64,000 nucleotides of DNA from Adineta vaga (taxonomy: Eukaryota > Rotifera): contig CP075495.1 of the NCBI GenBank assembly GCA_021613535.1, positions 6,572,001 through 6,636,000 of the forward strand, read 5' to 3'. Below the pieces are notes generated by a model that ran no database searches, was not told the DNA's origin, and was given only the letters and a program-made list of their open reading frames with translations. Position numbers and translations under genes: made by a program. Positions 24,901 to 37,679 of this stretch are shown here, piece by piece; position 1 is the first letter of the stretch; each line of letters starts with the position of its first letter.

Positions 24901-27900
24901 GATTAATGGTGCACATGCTTCAATTGTACGTATAAGTATCGGTGCTAAAAGTAAGAAGGTATTTACAAAAAATTCATAAGCGTGATATAAGTTATGCTGT
25001 ACAAACCTAATTCAAGTACATGTTGTTTTAAAAGATTACAAAGAAGTTCAAGTGATTCTGAAGAATTGAAAATAAATGGATGTTGAATGAATACCTAAAT
25101 AGATACATGTTTTTTTTGATAATATTTTAATCTTTCAATTCAAACCTTCAATAATTGATTTATATTTTCATAATATAAAGCTGGTTGTTCTGGTTCTAGA
25201 AATAGATACGACCAAAAACGAATTTCTTTAGTGATCAATAGTTTTTTCTTTTTGATAATTACCATTTGATACTCGTTCGAATAAAAACTTAAGTAAATTA
25301 CTAACTGTTTCTTGATCAAATAAAAGTGTTGATATTTTTTCAAAGATTGTTTTGATTAAACCACACATTTTCGTGAACTGTCCCTGAATATTATTTTCTA
25401 CATTTGCTGTCGTCGCTGTTGTTGCTGTGGTTTGTTCTTCGGTCGTATTCGTTGGAAAACGCTTTTGCTCTTTTGCAGCTTCTTCTAATAACATCTGACC
25501 CATACCATTCTGAAACAATATTTTCATAATTTAATAGTAGATTATTTAGACTAACTTACAGCTAAAGCATAACATTCTTTGGATTTGATTCCATCAGAAA
25601 TAGCTTGTTTGAAGATTGATAAAATACTCGATTCATTCGAATTTGTCACCGATTGTTTATGATTTTTGATTGCGTAGATAGCAAATGCTTTTAATACCGA
25701 TTCATTTTTTTCGGGATTTGGTAAACTACCTGTGAATGGAATAAAGAATAGAATGGAATTTTAAGTGACATAGAAAGTAAACTGACGTAAAGCAATCGTA
25801 TGAATAAGATTAACAAGTTTTAATTCAATTAATTGTTTATCATCATTTGTAGTTTTAGAATCAGCCATTTGTAAACAAAAATCAATCAATTTGTCTAATT
25901 GACGACGAAATCTGAAAAACAACGATAAAATAAAGTAAGAATAGAAATTGTAAATTTAATAAATTATAACTTACAAAAATTTGCTGTGAATAATTTCACG
26001 AATTGCCCTAAAAAACACAAACGAAGATATTGTTGATTCGTATAGTTAATCTATTCTGACAATATTCTATTATACATTCCGATAGCGATATTATTTTCAG
26101 TTTATCTATCGATGTCATGAAAATAAAGAATAGAGAGAAAGGCACATCATCTGATACTGCGTATGTTCGAGATCTCATCTGCAAGTGTTCGTTAACAAAT
26201 TATCAAATATTCTTACCTTTGAGCATTTTCACTAACATTGGAATATAATGTAAATAAAACTCGTACTTTATCGTCTGTTTTAACATCCCATGGCATTAAA
26301 TAAAACGTCAAAAGTCTTTCTGCTAATAATCTAAAATCGACAATGTTTTTAATTTAAAGAAAATTTATTCAAATTTCTAACTTGTCTTGTGTAGTTTTTT
26401 GATAATACAAATGTATAATACAATTTGCAACCCATGTTAATTGTTTCTGTACATCATCCGACCAATTTGCAGCCGTACATTCTTTCTTATAAACATGTCC
26501 AAGATAATCGAGTGCTTCTTTTCGAACTTCCCACTAAAGACAATAGAGAGAAGTAACAATAAATGAATTTTTATTTTTCTCCTACAATTTTATCTCTAGC
26601 ACGTTCGCATAATATTTGTTTCATTTTATCACTGATATCGAATAGATTTGAATTCGTTATTGCACGAATTTGTGCCATAAGTTGTGAACGAATATTTGTG
26701 TCTGTTGAGAGACTTAATTGAATCATAACATCTGATATAGAGAAAAGTAATAATAAGATTTATTCTTGTTGAGTAAGAAGAGAAATTTACCTTCAAGATC
26801 AGATCTTAATTCTGGATGATTAACAAAATAACTTTTTAGATTTTTTACACAACTTGATTGAACTTCTGATGTACCATTTTTAAATCTAAATCAATCGAAA
26901 GGATAATTTTTAATTCAAGTGGATTTTCTCTTTTACTGATCAAGAAATGTGTTCCATAAAGTTTTATATCGTTCAGCAAAATCATTATTTGGTGCACTAG
27001 TTACATAAGCAATGATTTTTGCTGCATCACGTCGATGTTTTTCATTTGGTACCTAGAAGAAATGATTGTTATAAGGACTTTAGGTTGTCATTGAATTCTT
27101 ACTGTAAGTCGATGTTCAATTGTTGGAATGATTTCATCAACAATGGCTTCTGAAATATGACATAATTCATCAAAAATATAATAGATTTTTTGATGTAAAT
27201 GCAAAGATTCTGTATCTTCTGTAATAAGAACTGCTTTGAAATACTGAAAAAAATAAGATTATCAAGAAAAGAATGTTGATTTAGTATAAGCATAACTTAC
27301 TTCAGCAATAGCTGGTTTAATAAATGATTCACTTCGACGAATAATTGATTCTACTAATTCATAACATTCTTCACGTAATTTCTAATTAATAAAATGAAAA
27401 TTTAATGATTAATTGTGAATTTTGGTCAGTTCGCATGTTTTTTTTCTCTACTAAATATTTGTATAAGAGTTTGAATTATACACATCTGAGTCTATCCAAT
27501 CAAACGGATCGAATATACATAGTGATAAACAAAAGAAAACTTTCAAGATGTTTCTTTCTAATTTAAAAAGTTATATGGTTGCTGCATTATATATTCATTT
27601 AATCAAATCGAACATAAATATGTCGCATTCAATAGAATTGATTCTCATTCTTTCTTTTCTAATTCAAATTAGTAATTAATAGTTCATGAGTATATTTCTA
27701 CCTTTTCAGGATCAATAATTCTTGCAAAAAGTAATTCTAATAACGAAAATGGTATTGTTTCATATTCAGCCAAAATCACCGAAATAATATCAACTATTAA
27801 ATTCTTCAATTGATCTGTATGTTTTTTTCTATACGAAACAAGAAAAATCATGTATTTCCTTTTTCAAATCTACTCTATACGAATCACATACTGTACAGCA

Positions 27901-28559
27901 TTGAACAAGTTTGTTAATACAACCGTACTTATTCGACAACCACGATTATCTTCTAAATTCACTGCTGGTATAAATGATTGTACCATACTTAAGTTCTAGA
28001 AATAGAGAAAATTGAATATTATTATTCTTTTTGAATCAATCTCTTTGATTTACTTCAAGTAGATAATAACGTCGTGTAAATAAGGGATCATCAATCTTCT
28101 TCAATCCAAGTAATTGTCGAGCAAGAAAAAGAAACATATTCTTAAAGAAAAAGATAGTTCTTCAACGAAAAGAATTATTTTGAATGGTTTTTACGAGCAT
28201 TTTTTCTTGCGGTACTTCAGGTAAATTCGGTGCATAGATACGAATAATATCCGCTAGACATATTGCTGCATAAAGTTGTATATCAGCACGTTCATGTAAA
28301 TAGAAGAAATCATCCAGTAATGTCTTATAAAGTCCTGTGAAAAAGTGTCGTTTTTCATAATTTTGCGGTAAAGATTGTAGTAGTCTTTGATTTTTCTTTT
28401 TTTTTATAAAAAAAAACAAAACAAGATAAATAAACAATATGTCAAAAAGAATTTATTTACAGTTAAATTATCGAGAAGTTTATTTGTTGGTAAACTTGGA
28501 TTAACGCTTAAAACTTGTGATGGTAAAACATCAGGAACAGTACCTGATGATGTTGCCAT
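21937..28559 (-). CDS. sister chromatid cohesion protein PDS5
   Basis: Long gene of about 25 short-intron exons, ATG at 28557-28559, stop TAA at 21937-21939. The body is a HEAT-repeat solenoid with PDS5 landmarks: DDFFYLHERADIQLYAAICL followed by ADIIRIYAPNLPEV (matching the conserved ADIFRIYAPEAP segment), FLFLARQLLGLKKIDDPLF, RRYYLLE, and an extended armadillo-like centre. The C-terminal tail (22890-23130 and 21937-22105) is basic and low-complexity (KPRRRKQTNED, KKRKVSPIANKRKRQ, SVSSSSSSPSPKSNRRIKG), like the AT-hook-type tails of animal PDS5. PDS5 binds cohesin with WAPL and controls its release and acetylation in the nucleus. The last intron is about 780 nt, long for this window. No disabling break was seen, but not every exon was checked. 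Confidence 0.85.
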
Positions 28560-29020
28560 TTGATTAAAGTATAATCAAAAACAATTGTGATAAAAAAAAG
28601 AGAAATAAAACAAACTGATTTCTTTGTTCGACTTTATGACTCTTTTCATTGGTTTATAACTCGTAATATTGGATAGATGTCGTTACATATCCGAACACAT
28701 CACTGTTCGTTTGTCAAAAATCAGTATGATGAGTTATTGGTGTATAATAGAACTCAAAAGTACAATTCTCTTTGTTGAAACTATTATAAAGTTTAAAATG
28801 TTTTATTTGAAAACAAAATCGCAGAGAAGATTTATTCATTTCAATTCAATATCAGAAAACATACGTCAATCTCACCAAAACGCAATCATTCTCTTGTGAA
28901 AAACAAACAGAGTATAATAAAGTAAGATTCTTAATTTAAAACAAAAACAGATTTATTGGACGGATTGTATCAGTTTCATTTTGTTTGATAAAACTAATAC
29001 AAACAAAAGATCTTCATTCT
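28560..29020. other. intergenic spacer
   Basis: About 460 bp between the PDS5 start and the end of the first ZIP gene. I see no gene and no clear motif beyond AT-rich sequence. Confidence 0.55.
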
Positions 29021-30933
29021 TCAGAATTTGGCTAAATTTTCTAAATCACCACCATATTTTCCCAATATAAACATAATAACAAAACCTAATATTAAACCAC
29101 TATTTTGACAAAATAAAATCTTCAGCTTTAAAACAGTTGTAATTGGTTGCTTTGCAGCAATGTAATCTTTTTCAATTTCATCACCCATTGAAACCAATTC
29201 GGGTATCTAGTAATAAAACAATCGATACAAACTATACTTTATTTACATCAAAAGAACATATACCATATCAGCAAGTCCAATGTAGACAAACATTCCACCT
29301 GATAGTGCATAAATCCATGGATGAAAGGATTCAAGTTCACCTAAATTATTTCTTTTCAAAAGAAAGAGCTCTCTCTCTCTAAATATCAACATACCTAATT
29401 TCGCACCAATTAAAAATCCTAAATAACAGCTACATGCAGATAGAAAATTCATTAATAGAGCTTGTCCAACCGTTAAACCACTACTAAGTAAAACAGCAAT
29501 ATCACCAAGTTCATGAGGAAATTCTTCACATATGATTGGAAAACACATTCGAAGACCTTCACCAATCGAAACCATAAATGCAGCACCTAGTGTTAAACCG
29601 TCGATGAAATTATGTAGCATATCACCGATAATAATCATCCAACCGGCTGCTTTCATTTTTTTCAAATTTTCAGTTAAGCTCTTTGATTCATATGCTCTAA
29701 TTACTGGCTGAAAAGAAAATGAAATATTAGCCATTCGTTAGAGAACAACTTCAATGTAAATCACACATAGAAGTTTCAAAGTGACATACTTTATTATTAG
29801 AATGAACTGATTCACGTTTTGAATCAATACATATGGAAGGAGGAGGAGGAGGAGGAGAATCAACATGACAGATAGGTTCTGTCTATAATAATTGAAAGAT
29901 AGAAGAGCAAATCGAATTGTTTACTAAACTTACAAGAACTTCATCTTTCCCATGAGTATGTGTACAAACAATCTAAATGAACCTATTGAAAATGAAAGAC
30001 TTAATCTTTAAATATGATTATTTACAGTTTCGATATTAAGAAAAATTCGTAACAATTGATCTCGCATATAATATATGTAAATAATAATTATTGGTATTAA
30101 TGCTTTATTCAGATAATTATGATGTATATCAAGATCTGGAATGTTGAATGCCTATGATCAAATAAAAGTGAAGAATTTTTCTTTATTTTAGAAAACAAAC
30201 CATAGGAATTAAATGAAATATTCCAGATCCTGTCAGAGTACCAACCGCTAAAATCAAACTAAAGTGTAAATAATCACTTTCATCATCACAATTTTACCTA
30301 AACCAATAAATCCTGTAAGAATCCATTTAAAAGCTGATCGCTTTCGAAATGGTAAAATAATAGCACCGCAAAGCGCTGAACAATTGATAATTGTAACAGT
30401 AATCAAACCAATTAAAATATCTAAAAACTTCATAAAAGAAAACGACATGAAAATTTTTTTCTCTACTTTTCCATGTGGCACGACCTTCAGATTTATGACA
30501 ACCATCATTAAATTTCACATTGACTAGTGCTGGTAATAATCGTTTAAGATCAGCATGACTAAGACTTTCATTCATATTTTCAAATTTGATATTCAATGCA
30601 TTCAATAAATCATCAGATGATGTAAAACACTATTCATAGAAAATGTCGATTTATTCATTGAATCGAAAAACAGAATCTTAACTTTACTTTATGTTCAAGA
30701 TTTAATTGTTGAGTATCATTCAGAGTAATAATATCATGCAGTCGTGTGATATCATCAATATCATTCGATTGAAGAAGTTTTTCATAAAATACTTTTATAT
30801 TTGCTTGTGTGTTTAATTGTGAATAAAGAAGATTTTCTTCTATTTGACTTAATTTTATATCATTAGTTAATACTGTATATTGTTCAAGAATATAAATCGT
30901 TATGATAAATTTCGCAAATTGTATACAAATCAT
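29021..30933 (-). CDS. ZIP (SLC39A8/A14-like) metal transporter
   Basis: ATG at 30931-30933, stop TGA at 29021-29023, about seven short introns. The N-terminal ectodomain is preceded by a hydrophobic leader. It is followed by transmembrane segments (ILIGLITVTIINCSALCGAI; LAVGTLTGSGIFHLIP-type), a short His/Pro-rich cytosolic loop, then the catalytic core. That core has GDMLHNFIDGLTLGAAF (TM4 HNFxDG) and CEEFPHELGDIAVLL (TM5 EEFPHE). The EEFPHE form, with Glu in place of the first His, is typical of ZIP8/ZIP14, which import zinc, iron and manganese. The C-terminus (NSGLILGFVIMFILGKYGGD) matches the ZIP14 last TM. The next gene is a degenerate paralogue 125 bp upstream. Confidence 0.88.
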
Positions 30934-31058
30934 CTAGAAATATTCATTTAAAGTTATTGTTAATTTAAAATGAGAATGTCAATTTCAGCTAAAGTATTAG
31001 ATCACAGAAGAAAATATTGTCAATAGACGAGATTCAATAGGAGACGAAAAAAAAATGG

Positions 31059-33220
31059 TCAAAATCGATGAAATATACGAGATGGATCTCGTTGATAAAT
31101 GTAAGTATAAATATGTCGACGATGATAATAACGCCAAATAATAGCTAATACTAAAGCAATCAGAACTCCGATGAGAAGAAACAGATTTTGACAGATAAAA
31201 ATAAATGTTTTTAATAAACGTTTTTCTTTTGCTGATGCAGATGTTTGTAAATGTTGACCAAAATCATTCAATTCAGGGATCTAAAACATAAAAGAAAATT
31301 TGATTTGAAATCATTCTTTTTCTTCGATATAAAAACGACTTACCAATGTAACAAGTGCTGTATAGAATAGTGCTCCATAGACAAGAGAATAAATATATTC
31401 TTTTGAAATAAAAACGAAATTAGAACTAAATTGTTGATTAATACCTAAGAATATTCCACCAATAACATAACCAAGAATAAGGAAAACAACGGAAAAAAAT
31501 AGAAAAGCAAATCCAAGTTTACGACCTAACGATGATAGAAGATCTAAACAACAACAAGCCTCATTTCTATTCAATAAAACATTTTTTTTACTTACATGAA
31601 TGACGTCGAAAGCCTTCACTAAATATCATTATTCCAAGAACTAAACCAATCAAACGGTCGTGTGCTAATGCTACTGATAAACCACAACCATAGATGACGT
31701 CATTGGAAAAATCATAAATAATATGATATAATATTAGGTTACGTGTTTTCTGTTCATGGTCATGTTGATGAGAGATATGTATACCATTTCCAACATGTCC
31801 ACCGTTGGATTGTAGAGTAGTATGTTCGTCGGCATTATCTATTGTGGACTGAAAATGAAAAGAACAGAGTAATTTCTCATAAATATACTCTTTTTGATGT
31901 CAATCAGTTTCTAACTGTTCTCTTCTGAACTATGTAGCATCTATAGTACTCATAGACTAATTAAAAAAATATACCGATGGTTCAACTGGCAATTCTGTAT
32001 GGGTATGATGAACATGATCCTACAAATAATTTTTGTTTAAGATTAAAGAAAATCAATCGAAATAGAGAATTACTCGTTCATGAACATGAAATGTTCCATG
32101 CATTTTAGCCATTTGTATCATAGGCATATCTGTCGGGCTTGTTCCTTCATTTTCTTCATGATTCGATTCACTAAGTTGTTTCTAAGATTCAAATTAAATA
32201 TATTCATTGTATATATCTACGTACAACGATTAGATCTCACTTCATCAACTTTAAAACGAAAGCGAAGTAATTTTTCTACAATAAAAAATAGGAAAACACC
32301 ACATAGAATAACGGTACCACGGAGAAGATAAGTATAACTAAAATCTTCATTTGGTGTTTCGTAGATCTTCAAGAGAACATAGAAAAACATCATTAATCAA
32401 AAGAATCGGAAGAGTTTTTTTTCATACATGTGGAATTAAATGATAACTGATCGTACCAAGAATGAGACCACAAGTAAATGCATTGAAACCAAGTCCTAAC
32501 CATAGATGATATCCAACAGGTGAAAAAACAATTTCACCTGTTAAATTCACCCGATTAGCTGTCTGATTAACATGCTTCGTGCTAAACCACCTGCTGTCAA
32601 TACGGAAGAATGATGACCCGTAAGAAAAAATATAATCCAATGAACAATTTTCATGATGATAATAAATACTAAACCTAAGATCCATACTAAAATATATCGA
32701 AACATGTGTGTATTCAAATCAATCATCTTATTTGCTACTTACTATCAAAGAAAGGATACTGTTTTACAGGTGGTAATTGACGTACACATCCAGGATTTTC
32801 AATTGTATATAGAACAGCTGGAAGAAGTGATTGTATATCATTTGTAGATAGATTCAGATCGGTTTGATTATAGCCATGAGCAAGAAGTAGATCAGATGCT
32901 GTTTCATAACACTAAAACAAAACGTACACCGATAGTCAATCAAATCGTTCTTTTGCCTGAAAACTTACTGATTTCTTTAAATAATCTTCATTATAATCAT
33001 TTGATAGTATTTTTTCAACTTTAATCGCTGTTGAAACTGTATCTGTAGGACGATGTTGTCGAAAATCATGCAATAGATTTCGATAAAATTTATCAAAAGA
33101 TTTAAAATCATGAACATTCTGATGAATTAAATCCAAATATAATGAATTCATTGTCATGGATGCCACTAAAAATGGATAAGTAATTCCAAATACGAACACT
33201 CTCTTCCAGATCATATTCAT
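31059..33220 (-). CDS. degenerate ZIP-family protein (metal ligands lost)
   Basis: ATG at 33218-33220, TAA stop near 31059, with short introns. A leader and ectodomain resemble the downstream ZIP. TM segments follow (LTGEIVFSPVGYHLWLGLGF; AFTCGLILGTISYHLIPHV; YLLRGTVILCGVFLFFIVEK), then a His-rich loop (HGTFHVHE, DHVHHTHTE, GIHISHQHDHE). In TM4 the ZIP signature HNFxDG is replaced by YDFSND; in TM5 EEFPHE is replaced by MIFSEG. The flanking residues still align with the active neighbour (LLSSLGRKLGFAFLFF; VVFLILGYVIGGIFLG). All frames are open across exons, so it is not an obvious pseudogene. Loss of both metal sites argues against normal transport. A regulatory or binding partner role is a guess. 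It is the head-to-tail neighbour of the canonical copy. Confidence 0.78.
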
Positions 33221-33894
33221 CTAAACGAATCATTCTAATCTTATACTTTGAACATAAAAAAAAAGAGAATCTCTCCCACATTGATTAGAAAACGGTAAAG
33301 TAATTCGTATGGACAAAATTTTTTTCTCTCCTTTATGCAACGAGCCATAAAATGAAACATTAATATAAAGATAGATAAGAATCATTACATGCCTTATTAA
33401 GATACGAATATATCGAAAATATGATTACGATGAAGACATATATGTCAGGTACACTTATTACTTCGTTCTCTCGTATAAAAAAGTTTCCTATGAGAAGATG
33501 TAGTCATAAAATTTCTTTTTTTGAATCTCTTATTTTTAAACATTTTTCTACACATCTGACATATCGAAACGTTTCAATAGATATTTTATTAATATTTACA
33601 TATATATTTTTCTTGAAAAATGTATTTTTTATACAAAACTAAACTGATAAAATAAATTACTAGCATTCAAAGATATATATACAATTAATTGTAGTAAATG
33701 GTCCCATCATTGATAGGAAGAATTATTGCACCAATCAATTTTGTTCATTCGTTCCCCATCATGATGTAAAATATATTTTGTATAGGCCCATTTTTAGTTA
33801 TGATTCATCATTGCGACAGATGATGATGATAATAAACTTATTCGTTTTGAATTGCACGAAAGTTTCACTGAACATATAAGTATAACGTATAGCA
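33221..33894. other. divergent promoter region between ZIP paralogue and YIPF6
   Basis: No coding feature is supported. The one open frame here is low-complexity and AT-rich. The two flanking genes are divergent and may share regulatory sequence. No motif was identified. Confidence 0.5.
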
Positions 33895-35033
33895 ATGGAT
33901 AGTGATCAAGCACCATTTCTTTCCTCATCAACACAACCGATTGATATGATCGAAGGTGATATAACATCATCTTCGAATCGAACAAATCGTAATGAATTAT
34001 CAACATTGGATGAACCAGTTTTAGACACAATAAAACGTTTGTAATTAATGAATAAATTTATCAATTGATTTATGAATTTTGTTTAGGTGATCTTGGTGCT
34101 GTTTTTCGTAAATTTGGTTATGCAGTTATTCCACGTCATTCATCAACACTTTTACAACAATGGGACTTATGGGGTCCACTTATTCTAGTAACAACATTAG
34201 CCATACTTCTACAAAGTAGTGCTACAAAATCAAGTGCCGGTGTACAATTTGCTGAAGTATTTACTTTGATGCTTATTGGATCGATTGCTGTTACCGTACG
34301 TTTCTTAGAATTTCCTTTATCTTCAATATGTTTTAGTTAAAATTTCGAATGCTGCACAACAGTTTTACTTACGTCATAGTGTATGAAATCTAATTTCTAT
34401 TCTCTACAAACATCAAAGGACGCAGACAGATAGGTTCAGGATGGAATACAAATGAAATATTACTATTTATACTTACGTTGGTTATTGTCTATTTGAGATA
34501 ATTCTTGTACGGAATCACCTTTTAATATAATTCTAAAATCGATATTTAATTGATAAGAGCCAAATATATTCTGAAGAATGTAATCTCCTATATTATAATT
34601 GAAATATTTCCTGATGAAAAAACATACATTCTTCATATTCGACGTGCCTTTCTTTTAAAATAATTCTGCAAATATTAAAATATCAATTGAAAATATTTTC
34701 TTTCCATGTTTCTAGGTGAATTCTCAATTACTCGGTGGAAAAATATCATTCTTTCAATCTGTTTGTGTACTCGGCTATTGTTTATTACCCTTATTATTAT
34801 CAGCATTTGTTAACAATATTCTTCTCTACATTCCGACAAAATCAACAATTCCTATTTTACATATCATACGATTTCTAATTGTAATGGCTGCTTTTGTCTG
34901 GACAATGTACGCAAGTGTTCGCTTTTTAGGACAAACTCAACAACCAAATCGTCGGATGCTTGTACTCTATCCGATCTTTTTATTTTATTTTCTTATTGCT
35001 TGGTTGATTATTCTTCATGCACATCCGAAATAA
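33895..35033 (+). CDS. YIPF6: YIPF6 (Yip1 domain family member 6)
   Basis: Three exons, ATG at 33895. The joined protein matches animal YIPF6 closely: LDEPVLDTIKRDLGAVFRKF, then QQWDLWGPLILVTTLAILLQ (TM1), SAGVQFAEVFTLMLIGSIAV (TM2), LLGGKISFFQSVCVLGYCLL (TM3), further TMs, and QPPNRR-type QQPNRRMLVLYPIFLFYFL near the end. YIPF6 is a five-pass Golgi membrane protein linked to vesicle traffic and Rab handling. The splice phases work: the first donor is GTTTGT after AAAC, and the second intron is about 420 nt, long for this window. It is one of three Yip1-family genes within 21 kb. Confidence 0.92.
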
Positions 35034-36042
35034 ATCAATAGAAAAAAGGTTTTTATTCATTTTCTAAAAATAACTCATATGTGAATTATCCTACAAAGTT
35101 GAACTTTGTCGAACCATGTTGACCTGAATTGGTTCTTCGTCAAGTTTAGATTGTAATCGTTATCAATATTGGACAAAAAAAAGATTTCTGATTAACTATG
35201 CTGTTGATTTGTTCTATTGACGTATGATCTAATCATTTTTGCGATCTGCATGAAATTAGAATGCAAATCATATCGTCTTATCTTGTATTCCATCAATATC
35301 TTTGGTTTTACTCGGTTAAAAAAGAATATCTATATAATAAATCTAAAGAATAAAAATATTTCACGAGAACAAGATCAAAACTAATTCGACTTTCTATATT
35401 CATCTCTTTGAAGTTGATTACAAGATGAATCGTATGGTTCAATCCAGGTGATTGTGTTCGATTCTTCAATAAGAATAAATTTCTTCTACGTTAAAGTATC
35501 TCTTCATACAAATATGTTTGTATTCATTGTAAAAGATTGTTTTTGTTTTACTAATCAGTTGAATACTCAATATATGAAAGAACTTTTTCAGCCTGCTATT
35601 ATATTAATCGATCATTAGCACATCTGGATAAACAGGCATTGATTGCAACTGTCTGCTATTCATAGTGCACTAGTCATAGAGAGTTATATAATTACTGAGA
35701 TCAGAAGAAAAACAGTGTGTATAGTCGTGACATACATATCTTAGGAAAAATGTTGATATTTCGGTATTCATTAAAATGAAACAATCAATAATTCATCTTA
35801 TTTTCTATTTTTCATTTCGATAAACAAACAAAGCACACTCATAGAAGAAGGAAAAGAAGAACAAAGAATATATCACGAGAAGAAAAAAGAAAAAACAAAC
35901 AAATATAGGAAAGAAGAGAAGTGAACTTTCAAAAGCAAAGAAGTATGCTCATAGACAAGGAAAAGCTATATAGCATGTATATATGTATAGATAGGTACAT
36001 GAAAGAACTAATGAAATACATTGATATTGAACATATGTACTT
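35034..36042. other. intergenic spacer between convergent genes
   Basis: About 1 kb between the YIPF6 stop and the PKA stop. It is AT-rich, and no gene, RNA or repeat of note was seen. Confidence 0.55.
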
Positions 36043-37368
36043 CTAAAATTCTCCAAATTCTCGTGGAAAACGTTCAGTGGAACTAACTGTCAATGGTTGT
36101 TCTTCGTATGTTTCATAATTTTCTCGATCTGTTCGAGGAATAAAGGGTGCTGGAATTGTTTTTTCATAGATAGCTATAAAATCCATATCCTTAAACCATC
36201 GATGTTCTTTGATATCTCGTACACCGGACTTTAAATTACCGTAACGACGTGTAAGATCAACTTGAAAGAGATTTTTTAGTAGATCTTTAAGATCAACAGT
36301 AAAATGATTGGGAAAACGAACGCGACCAGAAACAATTTTTTCATAAATTTGAATTGGTTGATCAGCAAAAAACGGTGGATAACCAGCACTCATTTCATAC
36401 TAAACCAAGTAAAACGAATGTACTCCTTTAAAATCAACTAAAAATGACTTACCATCAAGACACCTAATGCCCAATAATCAACACCTTTATTATAACCACG
36501 ACTAAGAATAATTTCTGGAGCAAGATATTCTACAAATACAAAATAGAGTAATCTAATCGATCAAATGAGTCTATGCTTACCTGGTGTTCCACACAAAGTC
36601 CATGTTCGATCTTTTACTCGTTTTGCAAAACCAAAATCTGTCTATAAAAATGAGAACGAAACATTCATTTACATATCGTTTTCGAATAAATAATACAAAC
36701 CATTTTCAAATAACCATCAGCAGAAAAGAGTAAATTTTCCGGTTTGAGATCTCGATAAATCTAAATATAAACGAAAGAGAAACATGTTTGACAACATATT
36801 ATCTTAGAACTTACAACACCCAAATGATGAAGATATTCGAAAGCAAGAACAATTTGTGCAGCATAAAATCTTGTCATATCTTCTGTATAACGTCCAAAAG
36901 CCCGTAAATGTGTAAACATTTCACCACCGGGAGCATATTCAAGTCCCAAGTATAGATAAGAATTATCTTTAAATGTATACATTAATTTAACAATAAATGG
37001 ACATGACAGAGCTTGAAGAATTTTCTTTTCTGCTAATGTATGATCAACTTGTTTCATTTTCACTACAACTTGTTTATCAAGAATTTTCATTGCTACTTTT
37101 TCACCATCATTCTGTCGATGTGTTACTAACAATACGCGACCTAATTATTCGAATAGAAAAGAAATCAACATAAGAAAATCGTTTTCTCGGAATAATCTTT
37201 CTTACCAAATGATCCCGTTCCAATTGTACGTATTAATTCAAAATCTTCTAAATGAGCATTTTGTTTTAGAGGATTTTCAATTTTATCTATGAATTTTTCT
37301 TTTTCTTTATCAAGAAAACTTTGAATATCGCTTTGACTTCGTTTAATATTACTGCCCGTTTGACCCAT
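36043..37368 (-). CDS. cAMP-dependent protein kinase catalytic subunit
   Basis: ATG at 37366-37368 gives MGQ, an N-myristoylation-type start like vertebrate PKA-C. The N-helix reads [19 protein letters not shown]. Kinase motifs in order: GTGSFG glycine loop, VAMKILDK (catalytic Lys), [31 protein letters not shown], activation loop [15 protein letters not shown] with the conserved Thr, [20 protein letters not shown], and the AGC C-tail ending FGEF (hydrophobic FxxF). It phosphorylates Ser/Thr targets once cAMP releases the regulatory subunit. Introns are short. The frame stays open for about 98 codons upstream of this ATG to a splice acceptor at 37664, so a longer N-terminal form or a 5' UTR exon is likely. 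Confidence 0.92.
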
Positions 37369-37663
37369 ATTTGTATACGAATATGTCGATGATGATGCAC
37401 TTAGATTTATTAAGCTACTTCCACCCGATGAAGACGTTGAATTAAAACGAAAGAAGCTGCGTTTGACGGTATCAGTACTTTTTGGTGATATTGGAGATTT
37501 TGGTGAAAGATGCGTCGATGTTGGAGTCGTTAATAGTGAACTTTTATTTAGACGAAGATATGAACGACTTGATGATGGTTCAGATGATGATGCTGATGAT
37601 GGATGGTTATTTGATGATACAGGAGTGTTATATGAGGGCGGAGATTTTGGTGAATCGGGTGAG
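37369..37663 (-). other. Ser/Pro-rich open extension upstream of PKA-C start
   Basis: Reading upstream of the PKA-C ATG, the frame is open without a stop to an acceptor (CTATTTTTAG, exon begins 37663). It encodes a low-complexity Ser/Pro/Thr stretch with repeated SPK motifs (SPDSPKSPP, LSPKSPISPKSTD) and VKRSFFRFN. There is no in-frame ATG, so an upstream exon joining in phase 2 would be needed to translate it. It could be a long PKA-C isoform or 5' UTR that happens to be open. The upstream exon was not found. Confidence 0.5.
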
Positions 37664-37679
37664 CTAAAAATAGTTTGAA

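Noticed and set aside
33421-33642. 73-codon plus-strand ATG frame between divergent genes
   Set aside because: AT-rich Phe/Ile/Ser composition, no homology recognised; treated as intergenic chance.
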